A stretch of 64,000 nt of DNA from Hyaloscypha bicolor E (Eukaryota > Ascomycota > Leotiomycetes > Helotiales > Hyaloscyphaceae). The position numbers and the translations under genes were made by a program. Within the stretch, counting starts at the first letter, position 1. The number at the start of each line of letters is the position of its first letter. The notes under the pieces were generated by a model that saw only the letters and a program-made list of their open reading frames with translations, searched no databases and had not been told where the DNA came from. Of the stretch, positions 23,910 to 35,600 are shown in pieces. The stretch lies in the NCBI RefSeq assembly GCF_002865645.1, contig NW_020194512.1:1461119-1525118 (forward strand), read 5' to 3'.

Positions 23910-24114
23910 TGTGACGGCGGGATCAATGCAATGGTCGAAGGCTCAAAGTTCAAAGAATCTCATGTATTGGAAAATACTAAGCTATGGAACAAAGTAGGGA
24001 GGATGCCTCGACCTTTAGTATTATTCCGCCTAAGTAATTCCGGCTTAGCTTCGTTTTGTGCCTGTTTCCGATATCCTGTCCTTGGCAGATTATGCCCTTA
24101 CGCCAGCCGTCACA
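23910..24114 (-). repeat. left LTR (3' LTR of the element)
   Basis: 205 bp, starting TGTGACGGC and ending GCCGTCACA, a perfect 9-bp terminal inverted pair with the canonical TG...CA ends. Every difference I found from the right LTR is a transition in which this copy has the unmutated C or G. It therefore looks like the better-preserved copy. Confidence 0.93.
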
Positions 24115-24130
24115 TTACCCCCCCCCCTAA
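24115..24130 (-). other. polypurine tract next to the 3' LTR
   Basis: On the minus strand the LTR is preceded by AGGGGGGGGGGTAA, with ten consecutive G (24118-24127). A polypurine tract primes plus-strand DNA synthesis in LTR elements and always lies just upstream of the 3' LTR, so it fixes the orientation of the element as minus. Confidence 0.7.
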
Positions 24131-26607
24131 AGAGAAGTCTAAATGCCCTTATTTAGGGGATCATTTAGCCGTAATATAGAAAAGAAGAAAAAAAAGAAAT
24201 AATAGCCACCGACCCCATTCCGTCCAATCCCTATAGCTTACTTGTAATCGAAGCATAATCTTGACTCCGCCAAAATAACCCAGTTCCTAGTATATTCCGG
24301 CCAGTCCTTAGTATCCGTTACTTGTATTATGCCTATACTCATATTAATAATGTGGTCTGGGAGTACTATATAGGCCATGGCCAATATTAGGACTATTATT
24401 ATCGGGCGGTCTTTAAATAGGGGTGGCAGATTAAGTTTATCCGTTGAGGCAGGCTTTAATATAGTAGCTTGCTTGCCTTTTTTCTTGGTTAGGATAGTAA
24501 TATTTGGCTTGATTATACCGCTTCTGAGCTACTTAATTAACTTCTGGGCCTTTTTGAGCTTAATATATATATCCTCAAGTTAATTCTCTATTTTAGAGAT
24601 TTATATATTAAGGCCAGATACTTAAGCTATTTTATTATCGAATTCCCGGGCCTTGAGCTTTATAATTCTGGTCTTATAGGAATTTCTGAGGGGTTTTCCA
24701 ACTTCTTAAATAGTATTATATACTAATTCATTAATATCTATAGGGTATTACTTCTTTAACTCGGCCTTTAGGATTATTTACTAGCTCTTGATTTCAGACT
24801 AGTACTTTATATAATAACTATTACTTAGTATTATATATCTCTTGGTTATAATAGGTATCTTAATACTAGTTTAGCTACCTTTACTATAGTTAGAGTCTCC
24901 TTTATTACTAGAATTCTCTCTATTCTTAGTCTTTTTATTATTGGAATTCTTGCTATTATCTAATATCTTATATTTTTTGGATATATTAGCCTTATTCTTA
25001 TTAATCTTTTTAGTAGCTAGCTTAATAAGGTTAATAAGAAAGCCCTTATTAGTATTATTTATTCTGCCTATTAGGCTATTAGGCTTGTTATTACTAGTAA
25101 CTAAAGCCTCTATTTTATTATTCTTAGAATATTTTACTAAGATATTCTCTATAGTAATTTTAGGTATATTTTCAAAAGTAATACAGGCTATATTCTATAT
25201 ATTAACCTATTCTTGGGTAAGGGAATTACTATTTTTATCTATAAAGGTAATTTAGCCAGTAATTATATTAATAATAATTATAGCTACTAAACTTGAGATA
25301 TTACTATTATTATTTAAATTATTCAGGATCTAGTAAATAGCCTTACTTAGTCCGGCTATAAATAATATATTACCGGGATTTCTTATCTATTTTGTCTTTA
25401 TTAATAGTTCTATTAAGGCAGTAATAGTAATATAAATAATTAAAGTTATAAAAATTAAAGTAATTAGAAAGGTTTCTCTTAATTTTTTAATAATATTTCG
25501 AACTAATATAAGTAAGTATTTATTTTTAGCTTAGCTTTAAGAATTTACTTTTTTATATAATTCGCCTAAGTAGTAAAATATAATCTAGTATAGTAAAAGA
25601 AAATATTTTACTTAGATTTCTAAAAAAGAGAATAAATACTAATATAATAAAATAAAGGAAATATATTAGAATTTAAATAAAATCCGGGAAATATCTAGGT
25701 TTTTCTTCTTTTTCTCTAGTTATAGAAGCCTTATTATTAAGATTTATTATTATCTAGGTAATTTTTATTAAACTTATCTTTTTTAATATACTAAATTCAT
25801 TTATTTAGCTAAATAGAAGGTCCTATTTTACCGGGGTTCTATTTATAGAATTTATATAATTTAAGTATTAAATTCTTAAAGTTTAATATAAGATATTATT
25901 TATTATCTATATTCTATCTCTTCTATTTAATCTTATAATAAAGCTTACTATAAAGTACCTTAAAAAAAGAATCTTTTTGACTTCCTATTCGAGTTTACTA
26001 TTAATTTTAGTAAAACCAGGCTCTTTATTAGTTTGGCCGGATAATAGATTAGTAGGATCTTTATAAAGCCTATTTATATAGAAGATTAGCCAAATTCTAT
26101 ATAATAGGAAAAGGTCTAATTAATATAAATAACTAATTATTTTATTAATTTTAAATAGTCTAGTAAGGAAATAATCTAATTTATTAGATAGATAATCTGT
26201 TTTCTATATTTTTTTAATTATATAGACTATATTTCCTGAACCGAAATCTAGTTCTTACTATTTCTTATTAGCTTACTTGGCTTAATACTCCTGAGCTATT
26301 ACTATATATTTTCGGGTATAATTAATAGTAGTATTAATTCTTTTAGCCTATTATTATACTTCTTTCTAATTAAATTTCTCTTTTAATATTTTAAACTCTA
26401 TTATTAGTAATATCTAGTTAAAGTTTAGCCTGAATTTATATCTATAATTAACTATTAAGAGAAATAAGCTAGTTAATTTATATGGGCAGGTAATATCTAT
26501 AGTATTAAATACTAGAAATCGATTTATCTAATTATTCTAGAAGTAATTAATAAAGAAGTAAAATCGGGTATTAATAATCTAGTTAATAATTTCTATTTAT
26601 CTATTAG

Positions 26608-26714
26608 TTTAGATATATTCTATAGTCAAAAGCTTTAGCTTAGTTCTAATTAATCTTAATAGTTTATTTATAAAGTCTAAAATAAACTAGGGTTTTTAGT
26701 TACTTATAATAGTA
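26608..26714 (-). other. relic of the integrase core (second catalytic Asp region)
   Basis: A minus-strand frame reads TIISN, stop, KP, stop, FILDFINKLLRLIRTKLKLL. This matches the retroviral-type integrase block that surrounds the second Asp of the DDE triad. The Asp codon is now Asn, and the two stops fall where the family has Arg and Gln codons that C-to-T changes turn into stops. Being downstream of the RT core, it supports the Ty3/gypsy gene order. Confidence 0.75.
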
Positions 26715-28137
26715 AGAGAAAAACCTCGGAATTACTAGATATAGTAATAGAATAGGCTAGTAGTAATTCTAGCTATAGTATTCTTAGTTATTAGTAGGCT
26801 TATATATTATTTAAATAATTAATTAATTATAATAAGTATATTATTATATTTCTTATTTATAAAGTTAGAGATATAGAAGTCTATAGATAAATTATTCTAT
26901 ATTTTTAGGAGAACTAGTAATAGATATAATAGGCCTAGTATTTTATTTCTTAGCTTATAAGACTTTTAATATTTATAAAGAAAATAGGCTACTAGTAAAG
27001 TTTTCGAGCTAGAATTTTTATCTTATTTTAACCGGAATATATAATAGTTATTATACTATAGATTTTTTATAGAAGCCTAGTTTATAGATTATTATATCTA
27101 TCTAGTATAATAAGTCTTTTATTATAAAATATATAGCTATTTAATATTTCTTATAAATCCGTATTTTTCTAGGCTTTCCTATATTTATTTTTTAAGGCTA
27201 GATCTATCTAATTAGCTTATAGGATTTTAATTATAATAAATAGCTTATCTATTTCTTCTATTTTAGTAAGAATATAAGCTATATTTTTTGTTTTAATAAA
27301 AGCAAGAATTAGGTCTAATAAAATAACTTATCTAGTTTTTTTAGCTTCCTTAACCTATTTCTGAATTAGTATAAGCTTATTCTTTTAGGATAAGATATTA
27401 GTAATAGTATTATTTTTACCTAGCTAATAGGTAATCTAGTAATAGAATTATAATAGAAAACCTATTTATTAGATTTATTATTTATTTAAAAGTTTCTTAG
27501 TACTAAAATATTTAAGAGCTTTATAATTAGTAATAATTAGAAAATTAAGTAAGCTAATTAGTTCTACTTACTATTCCCGGAATTCTTAGATAATAATAAG
27601 AAGTTCTTTATTATAAATTTCATAATAGCTTTTAGCTTCTTAAAGAGCTTTAAAGTAAAACGAGACCGGATACTATTATTTATTCTCCGGGCTTTTTTAA
27701 AAGAGTATATCTATAGTAACTAAGTCTAAATAGTTAGTTTTTAGGCAGGTTTCCCTATTATATTTAAAATAGAAAAGTATAAGGATAAAAAAAAGCAAAT
27801 CTTTAAGCTAATTAAAAATATCTAGCTAGATTTTATTAAGTATAAACTTTAGTAAAATATCTTTTTTAATTAGATAATTTAGAAGACAGGAGATATATCT
27901 ATAGGCTTAAATAAACTTATAGTAGAAATTATAAAAGCCTAAAAATAACTATATTTTTCTTTTTATTATAGGTTAGTATTAGTTTCGAATAATAAAGGTT
28001 TTAATAGGGTTTACCTATATATCTTAATCTAAGATAATAAATCTTAAGAATATTATTTTAAAGATTTCAAATTTATATTTATAGATATTAATTTATAATC
28101 CGGTATTCTAGAGCTTTTATAGAACTATTCTAATATA

Positions 28138-28197
28138 CTATTAATATTTCTTCTTATTTTTAGAGAAAATAAATATATTATTAATATAGGCCAAATA
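28138..28197 (-). other. relic of the reverse-transcriptase catalytic core
   Basis: One minus-strand frame reads YLAYINNIFIFSKNKKKY. The spacing matches the retroelement RT core around its YxDD box; both catalytic Asp codons now read AAT (Asn), as G-to-A RIP changes would produce. The copy is therefore catalytically dead. Confidence 0.8.
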
Positions 28198-31100
28198 AAA
28201 GTTATTTAAATAGTCTATTAGAATAGTATTAATATATTACTAAAAGGTTACTAGACTATTATAGAATCTAAATAATAGAACTACTAGTTTAAAGAATCTA
28301 TATCTTATTCTAAAGGCTACCTATACTATAGAAACTAGTTCTATATAAATTTAATTAAAAGTATATTAAATATCTAATTTAGTAAATACTAATAATTTAG
28401 CTAATTAATTAAGAGTTTTAGTAATAAGTAATAGGAAGTAGTAGTTCTTTTTTATTATAGTATTTAGCTATTAATAATTAATATAAAATTATAGGCTATT
28501 ATCTTTCTTTTTAATAAATAAAACTAGTAATAAAAAAAAGAATTCGGATAGCTTAATAAAATTCTTTTTTAGATTCTTAATAAGATATTCTCTTATTTTT
28601 TTGAGTTTACTAGAGCTTATCTTATAGAAATAAGCTATTTTTATTAAAAGATCTAGCCTATTAAAACGGAGCTTATAGTTAAAGAATTAAGACTAGAGAA
28701 GCTTATTTATTACTTTTTTTAGAAAATGCCCTAGTTATATTATATAGTTATATAGGAAAAAATATCTAAAGCTTTTAAAGTTCTTTAGAATTAAAAAATA
28801 ATATATTACTAAAAATATTAGGTTTATTTATATCTAGGAAATATATTAGATTACTAGTTTAAATATAATATCTAGTAAGCTATAATATTAGTTATCTAAT
28901 TACTATAAATAATAATAGGTATTTCTTTAGTTTATAATTCTATTTCTTAAGTATATAATTAATCTTATTAATAGTAACTAATCCGACTAAATTACCGGAA
29001 TCTTTAGTACTTAATTAGAAAATAGCTATTCTAATAAAATAGTAGAAATAGTCTAATAGCTTACCTATTTCGAGAGTATTAAGATCTAGCTCTTTTTTTC
29101 TTGCCTAGTATTTAGCTTTCCTTATAAGAAGGTTTTATAGAAAAGTAAGAAGTATATTCTTTTACTTCTTAGATCTAGTTTTATTAGTTCTTTTTAGAAT
29201 TCTAGTTAGAATATCTTTAGGGCAGTTATTTTTTTAATATTTCTTATTAAAATATCGGATTTTCTAAATAAGATCTGACTAATTTACCTTATAGTTCTCT
29301 AGTTAATAAAGTTAATTCTATTAATAGTCTAGTAAAATATTATATTTTATTAGCTATTTCCTTTCCAGAATTATATTATAAGAGCCAAAATTAGTAATAA
29401 GTAAATATTATTAAGTTTGGAAATACTAATTAATAGCTAGATCTATAGTAACTAGATATTAAATAGCTTTACTAGGTTATTTATTAAAACCTTATAAGGA
29501 AATAGAAGTTTTGAGTTTATATAAAAGTATTTATAGTACTTTTATTAAAAGGCAAATATACTTTTAATTAATTAGAATATATATATTTACTTTAGTATTT
29601 ATTAAATATTAAAAGGTTATAGTTTTACCTTTCTAATTTACTTTATAATTAATAAGGAACTAGTTCCTGCTAATTAGCTAAATGAGATCTATAAGTCCTT
29701 AGTAAAGTTCTTATTCTAGAAGGGCTATTTTTATATCTAGAATTAGACTTTTCCTAATTTATTAATATTATATTTTTTATTAGATAATAGATAAGAATTA
29801 GTATTCTTATTATCTATTTCTAAATTATTAGCTCTTTCTAAATAATTCTTTTTAATAAATATAATCTTATTAAAGTCAGAATAAATACTTTTTATATATT
29901 TAGGCTTTTTATAGCTATAATAATAAAGACTCTCTAGCTAATCTAATCTCTTTTTAAATTCTCGATAAACTGCTTCTTTTGGCTATAAGAATACTAGCTA
30001 CTAAAGTTAATTTATTAGATATAGAATTATTATAGCTTTTTAGATTCCGGTAGGCTTTCTAGCCCGGAATAGTATTTAATAATAAATAGTTTCTACTAGT
30101 TATTTCTTCTGAAATTACTTATTCTTAATTAAAAGAAGCCTATTTTTTTATTCTATATATTACTTAGTAAGATTCCTGAATATATTAAACTTCTTATTAC
30201 TCAAGCTCTTAAGTAGCTCAAGATTTATTTTATTTATTAAATTATTATATTAATTATCTAGTAACTTTCCTAGTTTTATTTTTAAGTAAGTAAACTCTAT
30301 CTAAAATACTAGAAATAGCTTATTTCTTTATCTCAGGTACTAGTATACTTCTTTTACTTCCTAGTATTCTATCTCTTTACTTTTATTATAAGCTTATTAG
30401 AGAATCTTAAAGATCTATTTAATAACCGAGATCTGTCTAACTAATTCAGATTCTAGTTAATTATAAATAAAGTTACGGGTATCTCTAGTAACTAGTTATA
30501 TTATATAAGTAATTTTTAGTAGTTTACTATTAAATTCAGAGGAATTCTATATTAGTTTATTTCTTATATTAAATATTTAATTATTAATCTAGTAATTATT
30601 CTTATTTATAAATAGGGCAGAATTCTTAATTCTAATAAGCTATAGTTAATTACTATAGACTAAAAGCGGGAGAAAGCCTTAGTATTAGCTCCCGAATAGT
30701 TCTTCTAATAAGAACCTATAGTATTTCTAGATATTTGCCTATTTGGATCTTTATTTTATTACTTCTTCTTATACTAGTCTTTTCCTTATATAAAATCGAC
30801 CGGTAATTGCCTCTAGCTTATTAATTTTCTTAGTAAGTTGGTTAATATATAAGTGGAATTTCTAGTAGTATTCTGCTTATTTATTAGCTATAAAATAGTA
30901 TTTATTAATAAGGTTATCCTATATAAGTAGTTTTTACTAGGCCTTATCTATTTTTGGGGTATTTATACTAATTTTGAGTTCCAAATTAGCTAGCCGTTTC
31001 TTAATATCTTCTTCCGGAATAGTATTATAATAGTTTTCCTAGTAATATAAGTTTATAATATTAAAGTCTAGCTTTTCTATTTCATTATACTAGAGCCTCT

Positions 31101-31684
31101 TATCTAATATACTTCTAGTAGTAGTATTTAGCTTCGGGCTATTTATAGTAGCTTTAGAAAAGGTATTAGTTATAGAGATAAGAACTAAATAAGTTCTTCT
31201 TATTTAATATTAGTAAACTATAACCGATTATTATCTTATCTAGTTTTAAGTCAGTAGACTAAAACTAACTATTATCTTTTCTTATTTTAAATTAGTAAAC
31301 TACTACCGATTCTTCCTATACCAGAAGAAGAGGCTAGTTCTTTTACTCTCGTTAATATCGAGGGAATATTGTCTATTCTAGTTAAGGGTCAGGCTCCGAA
31401 ATTAACCGGATTATAAAGGATAATATCTTTCTTCTTTTATATTAGTAGAGAACCGATTACTAAAAGGAGAATATTATCTGCTCTAGTTAAGGGTCAGGCT
31501 CCGAGATTAACTAGGTTATAGAGAACGTTATGCTTCTAGTTAAGCTCTCTAGTTCTTTATAGTTCGAGAAGGTTATTAAATATTAAAAGTAGTATTCTAT
31601 TTTCGCTTTTTAAGAATAAATACGGGTCCTTTGCCGGTAGTATTATATTGCCTTTATAGGCCGAGTCAAATAAGCTTAGTATTA

Positions 31685-31889
31685 TATAACGGCAGGATTA
31701 ATGTAATAGTCGAAGGCTCAAAGTTTAAAGAATCTCATGTATTGGAAAATACTAAGCTATGGAACAAAGTAGGGAGGATGCCTCGACCTTTAGTATTATT
31801 CCGCCTAAGTAATTCCGGCTTAGCTTCGTTTTGTGCCTGTTTCCAATATCCTGTCCTTGGCAGATTATGCCCTTACGCCAGCCGTCACA
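31685..31889 (-). repeat. right LTR (5' LTR of the element)
   Basis: Same length as the left LTR and nearly identical. Its outer edge (GCCGTCACA, 31881-31889) is intact, while its inner edge reads TATAACGGC where the left copy reads TGTGACGGC. The other differences (for example GGATTAATGTAATAG against GGATCAATGCAATGG) are also G-to-A or C-to-T, the RIP signature. Confidence 0.92.
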
Positions 31890-31894
31890 CTGCC

Positions 31895-32691
31895 TGTTGG
31901 TTTGGCCTCGTTAAAGCTTGCAAGCTCTCAATATATCATATCGGTTGATTATCTGATCCGAAAAAGAATACTAACTGGAAAGGGAGCTTCTGATATTTTA
32001 CAAGAAATTTATCCCCATAAAGAAGACTTTAACTCCCAATATTTCAGGGGAAGACGCAGCATAAAGCTCAAGAATTGCTTAATACACGGAGTAATATAAA
32101 AGAGATTTCGATGAGGACCCGGAGGAGATGACTCGTAAGATAGTCAGGAATGATATCAATTTCGTTATTTCATCATTGCCATTAAAGTTGCACTATTCTT
32201 ACAATTTGGATCCCCAGTTAATGGCCAGTGGTATAGTACTAGAATATTGAAATTAGCCCGAACGCTCTTTTACAGCCAAAACTCACTGAACCACTTTAAA
32301 AGAAAACTATAACCCCACCTTCTAATTAAGAATCGTAATTAGCAGATCTCTTAAATCGAACTAGCCCTTTAAATTACTCAATTCAGCTTTTTAATTTAGG
32401 TCGTTCTCGTGAAATAGTTTATTAGATTATAAGAGACTTCTTTGATTTTCGTAATTTTATACCAAAATTAAGCGAAAATTTAGGAAAATCAAACCTCTAA
32501 ATTTTTAAAGCTATATAACTTAATGCGCGCTTTAAATGTATTATATTATATTTAAAGGGGGGGTTCCCAGGCTTTGATTCTCTACCGAAAATAAGTACTA
32601 AGTTTGCACCGGGTGTGGTTGTAAAGTTATCGCTTGGTGAAAATGGTGAAAAATAGCTGATTTTGGTGCGGTTTTAGTAAACGGGCTAATT
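31895..32691. other. right flank of the retroelement, no gene seen
   Basis: Moderately AT-rich with a stronger AT patch at about 32,280-32,560. A plus-strand frame to 32,099 carries over from the LTR edge and is not a gene by itself. With the element removed, this flank would join the left flank through the single CTGCC target site. It is also the downstream region of the HSP90-like/NOV gene. Confidence 0.4.
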
Positions 32692-35600
32692 TCAATGTCC
32701 CCTCACTGTAACCTTATACTGAATATCGAATTTAAGCCTTCCTTCCTGGGCCTTCCACCAAGGATCGAGGTACGCTCTCACACCTATCTCTCCGTCAATT
32801 TTAACGTTGAAGACGCGTAGTATCACATAGACATTGCTAGGCATATCGCTACCAACAATAGCAAATTCTTTCATCTGCATCATATTAGTAACAGTTGAGA
32901 AGGAGGACTGTGCAGAAGTAGGAGAATGCGGAAGAAAGCGCCCGGAGGCTTACCAACTCATACTGATGCGCGCTGACAAAAAAGACTGTCTCGCAGTTGC
33001 CAGGCGTTGTTTTCACTTCAAGCCAATACTTCGGTCGGGTTGTAGTTCCAGGCATGCAGGCTTCTTCAAGCCAGTTCGGGACCTCGCCATCAGTCCAAGT
33101 TCTTAGAAGCCTGCTAAAACACCCCGTGCTGTCCTGATATTCTAGATCGGTGTCTTCCGCCTTGCCATAGGGAGAAAGATTTGCATGTCGACGGAGTTTA
33201 CTTGTCCAGTGTTCGATTTCGTTAAAGTCCTCAATCTCCGTTTTCAGGATGTTGACAATGAATCGCTCGCCAGCGTAACCAACTGCTTGATCCGGGCCTT
33301 GATGAGTCGCGCGTGGAGTTGAATAAACAGATTTCATCAAGCCAGTCGAAGAAAAACTGGATGCTTGATGAGTCCCATTCAAGGCTTTCTCGATCTGACG
33401 TTGGTTTGAGGTCTTTGTGGTTTTCTTGCTTGGTGTGTTCCAGATTTCGGCGTCATCGGAACTTGATGTGATAGCCGAAGAATGAGATGCAGCGTCAAAA
33501 TCATCAGAGGATACCGTCGATATTTCTGTGGTATGTGATATATCTGAGCTTCCTCTTCCTCGGGACCGACTAGAGACCCAATATAACGATTCATGTTTCG
33601 AATTTATCCCCTTCTGAATCACTTTATTCTCCGCAAGTGAATCGTTTTGTGCATCGCTACTGCTGTTGGATGCGGTTACTCTAGGTGCGTTCTCGATGTT
33701 TAGTTCAGAGACTGCTAACAGCAGCTCCGGCTCGGGCTCTTGTCTTGCGGGATCAAATCTATTGGTAGAGTCTAGGGGGCTCTGGGAGGTGGTCCCACTA
33801 GAAGTTGGATCTTGATTAATATCTGCCTTGGTATTTGCAGATCCGCTCTGAACGATAGTCATAGTTGAAGTAGAGAGGGCATGGGCCGAAACCTCGTTGT
33901 CTTTGTTCTTGTTCTGCTGGGATGAGAGGCTGAGTGTTTGGAACTTTTGGTCTAAGATGATGGTTTCATCCTCCTCTGAACAAACAGCTATCTCCTTCGT
34001 TTGCTTCGCATCCGAGGAGGCGGTGCTGTGGTTGGTCGAGATGCCTTGTCGATGCAAGAAAAAATCGAGTCTTTCGGGCTCCACGGCCAGGACAGCAGTG
34101 ATAATATGCCACGACTCAGCTTCGGGAAGTCCTAGGAAACTAATCATCTCTTTTGCAAGGCATATAGCGAAGGCTTCTTTCTGATCATTCTCATCGCGAG
34201 GAACAAAAAGTCTCAGCTGGCCTCCCTCTTCATCTAAACGCATGAGGCCTTTAGTTGTGACTGATTGGTTGATTCCATGAGCATTGATCGTATATGTTGT
34301 AGAGATGTCGGATGCCCGAAACACTTGAATATCTTTTAGTAGTTGATACAGGCCCCTCCCTCGGTTGGCTTGCATGTCTTTTGAAAAATGTTCAACGCAG
34401 CTGTATTTTGTTAGTTTAATTTGCTTGGGAGTGTTTGAGACATACCAAGAGAGAGCTCGAGCTCTCTGACTCAGATCATGAGATAAGTCCTCGGCTGGCA
34501 TTGACACATCATTTCCGCTTACAATTTCCATCACACAACTTGACAGAAACTTATTTTCTACTCCAAGCTTGATAAATAATGGCTTAAGAGCCATCACTTC
34601 TGTCGACGTCAATCTTAAAACTGGAAACTTCGCATGAAATAAGTCCAGAAAGTACTCGTGGTCTGGGATGATGAACTCATCCTTTATTCGACCGAAGCAG
34701 AGACCGCTCGTCCAGGGTTGGTAAGGCCAAAATTTTCCAGATCCGATGGCTTCTAGAATGGATGGCGATAATGTAAATGACTTGAAAGTAAAAGCCAAGA
34801 GGAGGTCTGTGACTCTTCGCGCCAAGGCCTCGGGAACGACGCAAAAAAAAGTGCGCTTTTGTTCGAAGTCCGCTACGACGAAACGCAATTCATCAAGTAC
34901 TGTTTCTGGCGTGGCATCTTCGACCCCAAGGTATTTCGTAAAGAGTTTATCGAGTGAGGGATAGCAGCGGGCCAATTTGGTGATTGTTTGCAGGCACTTT
35001 GGCCCTGACCATACACAATCCCCCAACTTCACCCACCGGGGTGGATCAAGTTGGTGGCCGTAGACAAGATTTTCCTCATCGAAAGTTTTCCTGCCAAAGT
35101 CAGTACGAACTGTAAGTTATCTCCATCGGACCCATACCTGACTTCATTCTCATGCCCAACGATGCTAAGTTCGATACTTTTGTACAAGAGTTCTAATCCG
35201 TCCTCGTCAAACTCCTCCCGATCTCGAAGAATCCTTAAATCAGCAATAAAGTCGGTAAAACTAGCATTCCCAATGCTGAGGGTATTTTGTAACAAGCTGA
35301 TTGCAGACGCTTCGGTGAATCCGTGCCGTTCGGCTATAGCGATTTTGCATCGGAGAAAGCCAGGCGCAGTCCAAACACATGCGGATGGTCGTTTCCATAA
35401 CCTCATGCCATCAAGACTTTGAACGCATACCAATGCATCTCGTTCAAATCGTTCCCTATAATATTAAGTTTAGTTGATTTCTTTCGGACAGAGCGGGCTG
35501 AGGAAACACCTACCGAATCTCAGGCCCCGAGAACTTTTCAGAAATGTATGAGTAAATCTGCTCAGTCTGACCAACGGCATTTTCAGGGTCCGTCTTCAAC

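Larger units (their letters stand above)
23905..31894 (-). mobile_element. complete LTR retrotransposon, Ty3/gypsy type, RIP-degenerated
   Basis: Two 205-bp LTRs (23910-24114 and 31685-31889) bound a 7,980-bp element flanked by the 5-bp target duplication CTGCC (23905-23909 and 31890-31894). The polypurine tract beside the left LTR and the coding signatures show that it reads on the minus strand, so the right LTR is the 5' LTR. In that orientation a reverse-transcriptase core (about 28,190-28,140) precedes an integrase core (about 26,714-26,608). The order RT then integrase is that of Ty3/gypsy, not copia. The interior is extremely AT-rich with TA steps and stops throughout, typical of heavy RIP, and nothing can be translated intact. 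Short open frames on the plus strand inside it are chance. It is longer than many fungal gypsy elements; the extra 2.4 kb downstream of the integrase core could be integrase C-terminus plus unknown sequence. Confidence 0.92.

Noticed and set aside
24377..25255. Two hydrophobic plus-strand frames inside the AT-rich tract
   Set aside because: Leu/Ile-rich translation is what AT-rich, RIP-mutated DNA gives by chance; the element's real coding strand is minus.
23905..31894. Centromere-like or mitochondrial AT-rich segment
   Set aside because: The matched LTRs, target duplication, polypurine tract and RT/integrase relics explain the AT-rich block as a RIP-mutated retroelement.
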